NCBI GenBank assembly: GCA_050789445.1
Contig: JAILXR010000001.1
Span: 1,674,001 to 1,738,000 of the forward strand
From: JAWSVE01 sp050789445
GTDB taxonomy: Bacteria > Pseudomonadota > Gammaproteobacteria > Pseudomonadales > Cellvibrionaceae
Direction of reading: 5' to 3'
DNA: 64,000 bases
Each line of letters starts with the position of its first letter. The stretch's first letter is position 1. The notes under the pieces are model-generated. The model was not told where the DNA came from, ran no database searches, and saw only the letters and a program-made list of their open reading frames with translations. Both the position numbers and the translations under genes were made by a program. Positions 1 through 8,390 of this stretch are shown here, one piece after another.

Positions 1-150
1 AAAAGCAGGGACAGTGTGCTCTAAATTAATAATATGGATTTTATTGCGTGCTCCAAAAATGTAGTTAGACATTTTTGGGTTCCAATAGCGAGTTTGGTGT
101 CCGAAATGGACCCCCGCTTGCAGCATATCGCGCATGCTAACAGTAGTCAT
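1..150 (-). CDS. rpsB: 30S ribosomal protein S2, N-terminal part (runs off left edge)
   Basis: Partial gene: only the first 50 codons are present. S2 is a structural protein of the small ribosomal subunit. The minus strand opens with ATG and reads MTTVSMRDMLQAGVHFGHQT, the hallmark S2 start, followed by RYWNPKM and HIINLEHT. An AGGA Shine-Dalgarno sits 7 bases before the ATG. It diverges from map, the usual rpsB/map arrangement in gammaproteobacteria; tsf would be expected next, outside the window. A plus-strand frame over the same bases is only its shadow. Confidence 0.96.
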   Translation of the reverse strand, partial: MTTVSMRDMLQAGVHFGHQTRYWNPKMSNYIFGARNKIHIINLEHTVPAF

Positions 151-298
151 AGTGTTTTCCTGTATGGGTTAGGCCTCCATATACCCCATGCATCAACCTT
201 GCAGAGAAACATCCTCTATAGGCACCCAGAAACATGTGTCGATATATGTGTGACGTTATAGTTTCAATTACATTAAATTTGCTGACATCGAAATCAGC
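151..298 (-). promoter_or_regulatory. rpsB 5' leader (t44/Tff-like, probable S2 autoregulation region)
   Basis: About 148 bases separate the predicted rpsB start site from the ATG. Long leaders here are known in gammaproteobacteria (t44/Tff RNA; S2 represses its own operon through it). Visible in the RNA strand: a 5-bp stem CTGAT/GTCAG at the very 5' end and an ATGGG/CCCAT pairing just upstream of the AGGA ribosome binding site, which could control access to it. Assignment rests on position and these short pairings; no covariance search was possible. Confidence 0.5.
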
Positions 299-304
299 GC
301 GCGC

Positions 305-333
305 TTTATACCATAAACAGCGAGCAGGTTAAA
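305..333 (-). promoter_or_regulatory. Probable rpsB promoter with GC-rich discriminator
   Basis: On the minus strand TTTAAC, a 17-bp spacer and TATAAA form a sigma70-type promoter. The bases directly after the -10 are GCGCGCG, a GC-rich discriminator of the type found at ribosomal promoters under stringent (ppGpp/DksA) control. The predicted start is near position 298. This is sequence inference only. Confidence 0.55.
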
Positions 334-354
334 GAAGAAGAATCTTATCAAGGC

Positions 355-405
355 AAAAAAATAAGGTCTCCACTCACAAGCAATGGCTATTAACAGACCT
401 TTTTT
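355..405. terminator. Bidirectional terminator-like hairpin between rpsB and map
   Basis: A perfect 7-bp inverted repeat, AAGGTCT (363-369) and AGACCTT (395-401), is followed by a T-run on the plus strand (to 405) and has an A-run on its left (355-361) that becomes a T-run on the minus strand. The loop is long (25 nt), with only a weak CCA/TGG inner stem. It lies upstream of both divergent genes, so it may insulate the rpsB promoter or end a short transcript. The rest of the interval, 406-570, shows no convincing map promoter. Confidence 0.4.
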
Positions 406-570
406 CAACTGCCCTCAATGCATCATTATTCTTCAGAGTGGTTTACAATAACGAAGAATTTTCACCACAAAACCTCATCACGAGACTTAATAGAGATCAG
501 ACAAGCCTTTTGGGCTGAAATCCCAGCTAGCATGTAAAGATAATTATCAAATATCAGGTTTAAAACTCTT

Positions 571-1347
571 ATGGCAGTCAGCATCAAAACCCCAGAAGAT
601 ATCGAAAAAATGCGTGTCGCAGGACGCATGGCGGCAAAAGTACTAGAACAGATCGGCGAGCACGTTCAGCCTGGCGTTAGCACTGCAAAATTAGACGAAC
701 TGTGCAATGAAATGATTCTCGCCCAAGGCGCCATCTCTGCTTGCATCGGTTACAAAGGCTTTCCCAAGGCAGTATGCACCTCAGTCAATCAAGTTGTATG
801 TCACGGAATCCCCTCTGAAAAGAAAATTCTAAAGTCAGGCGACATCATCAACATCGATGTCACAGTTATATACGATGGGTTTCACGGTGACACGAGCCAT
901 ATGTTTTTTGTTGGTAAAGCGACACCCCACGCTGAACGCCTCGTGAAAATCACTCAAGAATGCCTTTACAAAGGTATCGAACTGGTGAAACCTGGTGCGC
1001 GCCTTGGGGATATTGGCCATGTTATCCAACAATACGCCGAATCAAATTATTACTCTGTTGTTAGAGATTACTGCGGGCATGGTATTGGCCGAGTCTTTCA
1101 TGAAGATCCTCAAGTCATGCATTACGGCAAACCTGATACTGGCTTAGTTCTCGAAGAAGGTATGACATTTACTATCGAACCTATGGTCAATGCCGGTAAG
1201 CCACAGACAAAACTAAAAGGCGATGGCTGGACCGTTGAAACTCGAGACGGCCGCCTATCAGCTCAATGGGAACACACATTAGCTGTTACAAAAACAGGGG
1301 TAGAAGTTCTTACTGCCCGTACCGATGAGCCATTTTTCTCCGCATAA
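571..1347 (+). CDS. map: Type I methionine aminopeptidase
   Basis: Cytosolic metalloprotease that removes the initiator methionine from nascent proteins. Length 258 (E. coli 264). The metal and catalytic residues are in place: His78 in VCHGIP, Asp96 in IDVT, Asp107 in HGDTS, His170 in CGHGIG, Glu203 in TIEP and Glu234 in WEHT. It is a type Ia enzyme without a zinc-finger extension. It begins a tight run: glnD starts 12 bases after its stop and dapC overlaps glnD, so the three are probably cotranscribed. No strong Shine-Dalgarno is visible upstream of the ATG. Confidence 0.97.
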   Translation: MAVSIKTPEDIEKMRVAGRMAAKVLEQIGEHVQPGVSTAKLDELCNEMILAQGAISACIGYKGFPKAVCTSVNQVVCHGIPSEKKILKSGDIINIDVTVIYDGFHGDTSHMFFVGKATPHAERLVKITQECLYKGIELVKPGARLGDIGHVIQQYAESNYYSVVRDYCGHGIGRVFHEDPQVMHYGKPDTGLVLEEGMTFTIEPMVNAGKPQTKLKGDGWTVETRDGRLSAQWEHTLAVTKTGVEVLTARTDEPFFSA

Positions 1348-1359
1348 GCCATACTCACA

Positions 1360-4089
1360 ATGACAATTCCATACTTTGAGCGCCCTCTGTTCTTTTTTGA
1401 CCAATCTCGCTTTCGTAAAGACATCAACAAAAAAACAGAAGGCAACGAGGGCTTATCTTCAAGCAATCTAATTAGCGTCTTTAAAAACGCCATCACCGCA
1501 GCTAACGGGCAATTTAATTACCGCTTCAAAGAAGGCGAAGAAATTCGAACCTTAGTTTACGAGCGAGCGCTATTTGTCGATTGCATCCTCCATTATGCTT
1601 GGCATCAATTTAGCTGGCCCAAACCAGATGAAAAAGCAATTTGTCTCGTTGCTGTCGGGGGATACGGAAGAGGAGAACTTCACCCTCATTCTGATATCGA
1701 CCTACTCATTTTACTCTCCCAAGAACCCAATAAAGATTTACAACAAAACATTTCAAGCTTCATAACATTCCTTTGGGATATTGGCTTAGAAATTGGTCAA
1801 AGTGTTCGAACCATTGATCAATGTTTAAGTATCGCAAGTGACGATATCACCGTCGCCACCAATATTATTGAATCTCGACCTATCCTTGGCCCGGACAGCC
1901 TCTACCAAGAGCTTATAGAAAAAACTTCAACGGAATTCATGTGGCCGGTTGAGCAATTCTTTCAAGCCAAATCCGAAGAACAAAACGAGCGACATAAAAA
2001 ACACAACAACACTGAATACAACCTTGAACCCAACATAAAAAATGCTCCGGGCGGACTACGAGACATTCAAACTATTAGCTGGGTAGCAAAACGCTTCTTT
2101 AATGTCAGCAAATTAAAAGAATTAGAAGGACGAGGTTTTTTTACTGATGAAGAGTTTGCAATTTTAAGAAGTGGCGAAGAATTTATTTGGAAGGTGCGCT
2201 ACGGATTACACATGATCGCCGACCGCCCAGAAGAAAGACTTCTCTTCGAATATCAACGCGAGCTTGCTACCCTTTTTGGGTATCAAGATACAGATCAAAG
2301 CTTAGCTGTCGAACAATTTATGCATTGGTACTACCGTATTGTATTAGCGCTTGGGGAGCTTAATGATGTGTTATTACAATTTCTCGATGAAGCTATTTTG
2401 CAAAAAGGAAAAGACAAGCCAATCACACCGATTAACAAACGCTTTCAACTTTACGACGGATATATAGAAGCTACAGAACTTCAACTTTTTGAAAAAAACC
2501 CTTCGGCTTTGCTTGAAATCTTTACCCTCATGGGCAGCAATCCAGATATTCGCGGCGTTCGCGCTAGCACAATTCGTTTAATTCGCGCTAATCGAAATAA
2601 AATTGATGACAAATTTCGTGCAGACCCCGCTAACCGAGCAATGTTTATGTCCCTATTGGGGTGCGAATATGGATTAGTCACCCAGCTCAAAAGAATGAAG
2701 CGCTACGGCGTGCTTGGTCGATACCTGCCAGAATTTGGTCGAGTGACAGGTCAAATGCAACACGATCTCTTTCATATATATACTGTCGATGCACACACTC
2801 TTCTCGTCGTTAAAAATATGCGCTTATTTCGACACGAAGAAGCCAAAGAAACATTTCCCATCGCCGCTCACATCATGAAGCGATTACCAAAACATGAACT
2901 TCTTTATATTGCGGGGCTTTATCACGACATAGCAAAAGGCCGCGGTGGCGATCACTCAACTCTCGGTGCAGTTGATGCAGAAAATTTTTGCATCAATCAT
3001 GGTTTAACAGGACGGGAAACTCGATTAGTTTGCTGGCTCGTAGAAAAACATCTGCTAATGTCTTCCGTTTCACAAAAGCAAGATATCTCTGATCCCGATG
3101 TTATCCATAATTTTGCGCTAGAGATTGGCGATCAACTGCATCTAGATTATTTATATGCGCTGACAGTTGCAGACATGAATGCAACCAATCCAGATATTTG
3201 GAATAGTTGGCGTGCAAGCCTAATGCGACAATTATACTTAGAAACAAAACGAGCTTTGCGACGAGGATTAGAAAACACCGTCGACAAGCAAGATCTTGTA
3301 GAAGAGACTCAAGCGACCGTATTAAACAAACTCATCCGAAAAGGAATGAAAGAAGAAGATATTTACGCCGTCTGGGATGACATGAACGACGATTATTTTA
3401 TTCGAGAAACGCACCTAGACATCGCATGGCATACGGAAGCCATTTCAAAGCAGGCTGATAGTACCCCCCTCATCTTAATCGACGAGACAACCAACTATGT
3501 CATCGAGGGGGCTACTCAAATTTTCGTACACGTAAAAGAACCCGGCAATGTTTTTGCCGCAGTAGCAACTTGCCTCGACCAGCTAAACTTAAGCATTCAA
3601 GACGCTAGAATTTATCACACCAAATCGGGTTATACCGTCGATACATTTTACGTTCTCGATCAAAATGGTTCGCCCATTGGTGACGACCCTAGAAGATTGC
3701 AACGCATTCACCATGCTCTGCAACAAGAACTCAAGTTACTCGATGATTACCCTAGCGTTATTAATCGGCGGACGCCTAGGCAGCTAAAGCATTTTTCAAT
3801 GCCCACCCGAACGATGATCAACAATGACATTAACAGCGGCTATACGATCCTGGAAGTCATCAGCCCTGACAGACCAGGGTTATTGGCCATGATTGGCCGA
3901 ATCTTTATGGATTTTTCTATCCACTTACAAAACGCAAAGATTACAACGTTAGGAGAGCGAGTCGAAGATATTTTCTTTATCACTAACAGCGAGGGAAATC
4001 CGCTGAGCGATCCAAATCTTTGCCAAAAACTTCAAGATGAAATCTGCAAACAATTAGACCAGTACGTACAAGAAAGTAAAAAACAATGA
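1360..4089 (+). CDS. glnD: Bifunctional PII uridylyltransferase / uridylyl-removing enzyme
   Basis: Sensor of glutamine status: uridylylates and deuridylylates PII proteins (GlnB/GlnK), controlling glutamine synthetase and nitrogen regulation. 909 residues (E. coli 890). Domains in order: nucleotidyltransferase with the GGYGRGELHPHSDID motif at about residues 100-114; HD hydrolase domain with YHDIAKG near residue 521 for the UMP-removing activity; two C-terminal ACT domains (about 720-790 and 825-900) that bind glutamine. All key motifs are intact. Its TGA overlaps the dapC ATG (ATGA), indicating translational coupling, and the map-glnD-dapC order is conserved in related bacteria. Confidence 0.97.
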   Translation: MTIPYFERPLFFFDQSRFRKDINKKTEGNEGLSSSNLISVFKNAITAANGQFNYRFKEGEEIRTLVYERALFVDCILHYAWHQFSWPKPDEKAICLVAVGGYGRGELHPHSDIDLLILLSQEPNKDLQQNISSFITFLWDIGLEIGQSVRTIDQCLSIASDDITVATNIIESRPILGPDSLYQELIEKTSTEFMWPVEQFFQAKSEEQNERHKKHNNTEYNLEPNIKNAPGGLRDIQTISWVAKRFFNVSKLKELEGRGFFTDEEFAILRSGEEFIWKVRYGLHMIADRPEERLLFEYQRELATLFGYQDTDQSLAVEQFMHWYYRIVLALGELNDVLLQFLDEAILQKGKDKPITPINKRFQLYDGYIEATELQLFEKNPSALLEIFTLMGSNPDIRGVRASTIRLIRANRNKIDDKFRADPANRAMFMSLLGCEYGLVTQLKRMKRYGVLGRYLPEFGRVTGQMQHDLFHIYTVDAHTLLVVKNMRLFRHEEAKETFPIAAHIMKRLPKHELLYIAGLYHDIAKGRGGDHSTLGAVDAENFCINHGLTGRETRLVCWLVEKHLLMSSVSQKQDISDPDVIHNFALEIGDQLHLDYLYALTVADMNATNPDIWNSWRASLMRQLYLETKRALRRGLENTVDKQDLVEETQATVLNKLIRKGMKEEDIYAVWDDMNDDYFIRETHLDIAWHTEAISKQADSTPLILIDETTNYVIEGATQIFVHVKEPGNVFAAVATCLDQLNLSIQDARIYHTKSGYTVDTFYVLDQNGSPIGDDPRRLQRIHHALQQELKLLDDYPSVINRRTPRQLKHFSMPTRTMINNDINSGYTILEVISPDRPGLLAMIGRIFMDFSIHLQNAKITTLGERVEDIFFITNSEGNPLSDPNLCQKLQDEICKQLDQYVQESKKQ

Positions 4090-5312
4090 ATTCAGAGCTA
4101 ACACTTCTACAGGCTTATCCTTTTGAAAAACTGAATGCGTTAAAAGCGGCCGCAGCGACACCGGCGAGTGACTTAAAGCACATTGCTTTTTCAATTGGCG
4201 AACCAAAACATCAGACCCCGCAATTTGTCTTGGACGTCCTCAGCAACAACCTTGATAAAATTGCATCGTACCCGTCAACAAAAGGGTTAATCGAACTACG
4301 TGAATCCATTTCACAATGGCTGTGCAAACGTTTTTCAATTAAAAACTCTTTAATTGACCCAGAAAAAAATGTTCTTCCCGTCAATGGAACCCGCGAAGCT
4401 TTATTTGCATTTGCACAAGCAGTCATTGATCGAGGCGAACCCAGATCGACAAAAAAACCAATCGTTGTTTCCCCCAATCCTTTTTACCAAATCTACGAAG
4501 GAGCTGCGTATTTAGCAGGTGCAGATATATTTTTCATGAACTGCACTCAAGAGAACAACTACCTGCCAAATTTTTCTTCTGTTCCGGTAGCTATTTGGAA
4601 ACAATGCCAGCTCATATATTTATGCAGCCCAGGTAATCCCTCTGGGGCGGTTGTTCCCAGCGAACAATTAAAGCAATTGATTGAGCTTGCTGACAAATAT
4701 GATTTTATTATCGCCAGCGACGAATGCTACTCCGAAATTTATTTTGATGAAGAAAACCCTCCTGTAGGGTTACTAGAAGTATGCGCGCAAATTGGACGCG
4801 ATGACTTTTCTCGCTGTGTCGTTTTTCATAGCCTATCAAAACGCTCGAACCTACCCGGTCTTCGCTCAGGTTTTGTTGCTGGCGACGCTGATATTTTAAA
4901 AAACTTTTTGCTCTACAGGACTTATCACGGCTGTGCCATGAGTGCACCGATACAAATAGCTAGCGCAAATGCTTGGCAAGATGAAGAGCATGTCATAGCA
5001 AACAGAAAACTCTATAAAGAAAAATTTTCTCTGGCACTAGACATATTGAGTCCCGTCACATCACTCACTCAACCAGATGCCAGTTTTTATTTATGGCTAC
5101 CCACGCCTATTTGCGACCAAAAATTTACTCAGCAATTATTTAGTCAAGAAAACGTCACTGTTTTACCCGGTAGCTTTATTGCTAGAAAATCTACTGACGA
5201 GAACAATATAAATCCCGGCGAAAATCATGTGCGGATCGCGCTAGTAGCAAACAAAGAAGAATGCATCGAAGGCATCAAACGACTACGGAAATTCATCGAA
5301 TCTATTCGTTAA
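4086..5312 (+). CDS. dapC: N-succinyldiaminopimelate aminotransferase
   Basis: PLP-dependent class I aminotransferase of the succinylase branch of meso-diaminopimelate/lysine synthesis: converts N-succinyl-2-amino-6-ketopimelate plus glutamate to N-succinyl-LL-diaminopimelate. 408 residues. The PLP lysine is Lys252 in SLSKRSNLPGLRSGF, and CSPGNPSGA and ASDECYSE are the usual fold-I cofactor segments. Position after glnD and just before dapD in this region favours DapC over other class I aminotransferases, which cannot be separated by motifs alone. It starts inside the glnD stop codon. Confidence 0.92.
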   Translation: MNSELTLLQAYPFEKLNALKAAAATPASDLKHIAFSIGEPKHQTPQFVLDVLSNNLDKIASYPSTKGLIELRESISQWLCKRFSIKNSLIDPEKNVLPVNGTREALFAFAQAVIDRGEPRSTKKPIVVSPNPFYQIYEGAAYLAGADIFFMNCTQENNYLPNFSSVPVAIWKQCQLIYLCSPGNPSGAVVPSEQLKQLIELADKYDFIIASDECYSEIYFDEENPPVGLLEVCAQIGRDDFSRCVVFHSLSKRSNLPGLRSGFVAGDADILKNFLLYRTYHGCAMSAPIQIASANAWQDEEHVIANRKLYKEKFSLALDILSPVTSLTQPDASFYLWLPTPICDQKFTQQLFSQENVTVLPGSFIARKSTDENNINPGENHVRIALVANKEECIEGIKRLRKFIESIR

Positions 5313-5371
5313 AAAAATCACCTTTTTTAACACTATAGCCATTTATTTAACTTTAATGCCAAATTAAAACA

Positions 5372-6052
5372 ATGACCGAAAACACAGCCCCGACAAACCC
5401 CACAAAATTACAACGGGCTGCTTATGTGTTAAAAACATTAAAAGCGCTCTACCCTGAACCGCCAATTCCTCTATCTCACAAAGATCCTTACACCCTTTTG
5501 GTCGCGGTTTTACTTTCAGCCCAATGCACTGACGAAAGGGTAAATCAAGTAACGCCTGCATTATTTGAGTTAGCTGATAATCCAAAAGACATGCAGAAAG
5601 TTCCCGTTTCAAAAATACGTGCGATCGTGAGACCTTGTGGTCTTTCAGAAAGAAAAGCAGGTGCTATTTCCATACTATCTAAAATATTAGTCGAAGAGCA
5701 CGGGGGAATAGTGCCATGCGACATGGATGCATTAGAGAAATTACCCGGTGTTGGCCATAAAACGGCTAGCGTTGTGATGAGCCAAGCGTTTGATGTGCCG
5801 AGTTTTGCTGTTGATACTCACATTCATCGGCTTGCTCAACGATGGGGATTAACAAACGGAAAGAATGTTGTGCAAACAGAGAAAGACTTGAAACGTCTTT
5901 TCCCTAAAGATAGCTGGAATAAACTGCACCTACAAATTATTTATTATGGTAGAGAGTTTTGCTCTGCAAGAGGGTGTGATGGGACGGTATGCGACATTTG
6001 CCGCACTTGCTATCCAAACCGCAAGCGGGCAAAAAAAACCAAAAAAGCTTAG
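5372..6052 (+). CDS. nth: Endonuclease III, variant Fe-S cysteine spacing
   Basis: Base-excision repair DNA glycosylase/AP lyase for oxidised pyrimidines. 226 residues (E. coli 211). The helix-hairpin-helix LPGVGHKTA carries catalytic Lys130, and Asp148 lies in AVDTH. The C-terminal cluster loop is unusual: cysteines at 197, 202, 207, 210 and 213. The canonical pattern C-x6-C-x2-C-x5-C would need 197, 204, 207 and 213, but residue 204 is Gly. A basic tail (RKRAKKTKKA) follows. In many gammaproteobacteria nth closes the rnf/rsx operon; here it is about 31 kb from rsx, after dapC, which with the variant motif hints at a different origin. Confidence 0.94.
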   Translation: MTENTAPTNPTKLQRAAYVLKTLKALYPEPPIPLSHKDPYTLLVAVLLSAQCTDERVNQVTPALFELADNPKDMQKVPVSKIRAIVRPCGLSERKAGAISILSKILVEEHGGIVPCDMDALEKLPGVGHKTASVVMSQAFDVPSFAVDTHIHRLAQRWGLTNGKNVVQTEKDLKRLFPKDSWNKLHLQIIYYGREFCSARGCDGTVCDICRTCYPNRKRAKKTKKA

Positions 6053-6066
6053 CGTAATTTTTTGAC

Positions 6067-6450
6067 CTAAATTTTAGGCGAAAGAGTCAGCGCATCCATA
6101 TCAAAATCTTTCTGAAGAAAGTTAACTTCGTGTCTTTCTTTTGTCTCGGCTTCAAAAAAATAATTTTTGAACTCACTTTCCAAACGACAAATGCCACCCA
6201 ATTCTTGAATGGCCGACAAATATTTTTGTGCCTCTTCTTCGGAGAGATTACGCTTTAAAGTAACAACCTTCCCTGTGAACAATTTGAGAAGTTGCTTACG
6301 CTCTTTAATTTGAAATTTTCTAGCGAAAGCTAGCGCTACATCTTTTTGAGTATATTCAGGTGCAACTTGCCCCCAAAAAACGACCCGGAAGGTTTCTTTG
6401 GTTCTTTCACTTTGCAAATTGTTTTTCTGTCTATCTGTTACAGCGACCAC
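6067..6450 (-). CDS. Conserved small protein of unknown function
   Basis: 127 residues, no signal peptide or membrane segment. Residues about 20-95 read FRVVFWGQVAPEYTQKDVAL, then a stretch ending AFARKF, LFTGKVVTLKRNLSEEEAQKY and LGGICRLE. This resembles a small alpha/beta domain I know from the N-terminus of various proteobacterial membrane proteins, where it has no assigned function; here it stands alone with a charged tail. Start is GTG, supported by AAGGA 8 bases upstream. It converges on nth with 14 bases between stops, so both 3' ends are close. Confidence 0.75.
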   Translation of the reverse strand: MVAVTDRQKNNLQSERTKETFRVVFWGQVAPEYTQKDVALAFARKFQIKERKQLLKLFTGKVVTLKRNLSEEEAQKYLSAIQELGGICRLESEFKNYFFEAETKERHEVNFLQKDFDMDALTLSPKI

Positions 6451-6874
6451 TTGCTTATCCTTAACGTTTTACGATCCTAAGTATTTTCCAAAAATCCTTT
6501 TGTGCAACTTTCAACATCAACAAGATTTTCAAATACCCAAATTTTTCACCTAAATTTGAACTAGATAAATGTCCATTAAATGGGTTCATATTCCATATCT
6601 ATGATTTTTCTTACAGGGCAATCCATCCCTACATATTGCAAAAGGAAAGATACGGAACTAAAACACCTCTTCCAAGACTCAGTTAACTCAATACAGCAGT
6701 ACTTTTATTAACCAAATCCTTAAAGCGCGGATTCTACTGGCGTAGAGGGTTTAATGTCCAGACTTATAAAAGTTAAAAGTCTTCGCCCTTCTCTTTATCA
6801 CAGCAACATCCTTGTCGGAATCTGGTATCCTTACGCTCTTTTTATTTTTATACCAATGAACAAGAGTGATAGAT
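6451..6874. other. Intergenic region, nothing firm
   Basis: AT-rich spacer of about 420 bases between the divergent small-protein gene and the Spx/ArsC-like gene. It should hold the promoters of both. I see no tRNA, no good terminator and no frame with coding character. A weak inverted repeat GACTT/AAGTC lies at about 6760-6780. A conserved small RNA cannot be excluded. Confidence 0.5.
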
Positions 6875-7219
6875 ATGATTACTGTCTATGGAATCCCTAA
6901 TTGTGACACTGTCAAAAAAGCAAAAAAATGGCTTGAAAAACAAGATATTAACTACTCTTTTCATGATTTTCGTAAGGACGGCCTGACACAAAAACAAGTA
7001 AAAACATGGATTGCCGAAATAGGCCTTGACCAACTTGTTAATAAGCGCAGCACCACATGGAAAACCTTACCCAAAAAACAGCAAGAATCTTTTGATGAAA
7101 AGTCTGCAGTCACACTAATCGTTGAAAATCCGACTTTAATCAAGAGGCCTTTAATAGATAACGGCAAACAAAAGGCTGTAGGATTTAACGAAGAAAAGTA
7201 TTTAGCACTTTTTTCTTAG
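6875..7219 (+). CDS. Spx/MgsR/ArsC-family protein (YffB-like)
   Basis: Thioredoxin-fold protein of the ArsC/Spx family, about 114 residues. It opens MITVYGIPNCDTVKKA: a single redox Cys at position 10 and no second Cys at 13, as in the YffB subgroup. The conserved RPLI/GF tail motif is present (LIKRPLIDNGKQKAVGFNEE). True arsenate reductase activity is unlikely; the biological role of this subgroup is not settled. I chose the ATG at 6875 over the in-frame GTG at 6866 because AAGAG lies 8 bases before it. A YffB-like gene next to dapD is a conserved arrangement in gammaproteobacteria. Confidence 0.88.
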   Translation: MITVYGIPNCDTVKKAKKWLEKQDINYSFHDFRKDGLTQKQVKTWIAEIGLDQLVNKRSTTWKTLPKKQQESFDEKSAVTLIVENPTLIKRPLIDNGKQKAVGFNEEKYLALFS

Positions 7220-7308
7220 TCAAGCTTAAAAAACCTCAATTCACACACTTAGATTAACAACATAAAAATTCAAACTTTCACATACAAATCAGTCACAGGG
7301 TCAAAAAC

Positions 7309-8343
7309 ATGTCACAACTTTTTAGCTTTGCATTAGGAATCGGCACAAAAAATAAAAAAGGTGATTGGTTAGAAATTTTCTATCCAGCGCCATCACTGAA
7401 CCCTGATGCAGCACTTACAAAAGTCATCGGCGATGCAGTTGGCTATACCGGTGGAAACCAAACGATAGATTTAGATTCAACGCAGCTCAGTGCTATCGAA
7501 AAAGCATCTCGTGAAAATAATTTCAACGACATTGCTGAACTGGCCAAAAAATGCCAAAGCAGTGATCGCCCAATGGTTGCCACTTTTCTAGAAAGTGATG
7601 CTGCGCCATCAAGTATCCCTGAAGGATATTTAAAATTGCATTTAATTTCACATCGTCTTGTTAAACCTCACGGAACAGATTTAACAGGTCTATTTGGTGT
7701 ACTTCCCAACGTTGCCTGGACAAACCAAGGCGCGATAGACATTTCTGAATTACCAGAAAGGCAATTACAAGCTCGACTCAACGGTGAAGTTTTAGAAGTC
7801 GCTTGTGTTGATAAATTTCCAAAAATGACAAATTACATTGTTCCGGCCAGTGTTCGAATTGCTCACACCGCGCGAGTTAGACTGGGCGCATATCTTGGCG
7901 AAGGAACGACCGTCATGCATGAAGGCTTTGTAAACTTTAACGCAGGCACTGAAGGCCCAGGCATGATTGAGGGAAGAATTTCTGCTGGCGTTATGATTGG
8001 CGCTGATTCAGATCTTGGTGGCAGCAGCTCGACCATGGGCACATTGTCTGGCGGTGGTAAGCTAGTAAACGGACTCGGGAAAAATTGTTTAGTCGGCGCT
8101 AACGCCGGTATTGGTATTCCTCTTGGCGATCGATGCATTGTTGAAGCAGGCTTATATGTCACTGCAGGAACAAAAGTTGCCATGCTCGACAATGAAGGCA
8201 AAGTAAGCCGATATATTAAAGCGCGAGAACTTGCTGGCAAGTCTGATTTACTTTTCTGGCGAAACTCTCAAAACGGTTCTGTAGAATGCAAAACCAATAA
8301 AACTGAATTTGAATTAAATGAAGAGCTTCACAAAAACAATTGA
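7309..8343 (+). CDS. dapD: Tetrahydrodipicolinate N-succinyltransferase (long form)
   Basis: Acyltransferase that succinylates 2,3,4,5-tetrahydrodipicolinate with succinyl-CoA, committing to the succinylase branch of lysine/diaminopimelate synthesis. 344 residues, matching the long Pseudomonas-type DapD rather than the 274-residue E. coli form. The C-terminal half shows left-handed beta-helix repeats (VRIAHTARVRLGAYLGEGTT, GRISAGVMIGADSDLGG, GKNCLVGANAGIGIPLGDRC). AGGG precedes the ATG at good distance. dapE follows 47 bases later, probably in the same transcript. Confidence 0.96.
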   Translation: MSQLFSFALGIGTKNKKGDWLEIFYPAPSLNPDAALTKVIGDAVGYTGGNQTIDLDSTQLSAIEKASRENNFNDIAELAKKCQSSDRPMVATFLESDAAPSSIPEGYLKLHLISHRLVKPHGTDLTGLFGVLPNVAWTNQGAIDISELPERQLQARLNGEVLEVACVDKFPKMTNYIVPASVRIAHTARVRLGAYLGEGTTVMHEGFVNFNAGTEGPGMIEGRISAGVMIGADSDLGGSSSTMGTLSGGGKLVNGLGKNCLVGANAGIGIPLGDRCIVEAGLYVTAGTKVAMLDNEGKVSRYIKARELAGKSDLLFWRNSQNGSVECKTNKTEFELNEELHKNN

Positions 8344-8390
8344 TTTTTGTTCTCACATAAAAAACCTGTCATTTTTTAAATAGAGAAAAC

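Noticed and set aside
34..261. 75-codon plus-strand frame at the left edge
   Set aside because: The opposite strand encodes the conserved N-terminus of ribosomal protein S2 and its leader; the plus frame is a shadow.
7863..8240. 125-codon minus-strand frame over dapD
   Set aside because: Antisense to the DapD beta-helix repeats; Pro/Ser-rich composition is the complement of those repeats.
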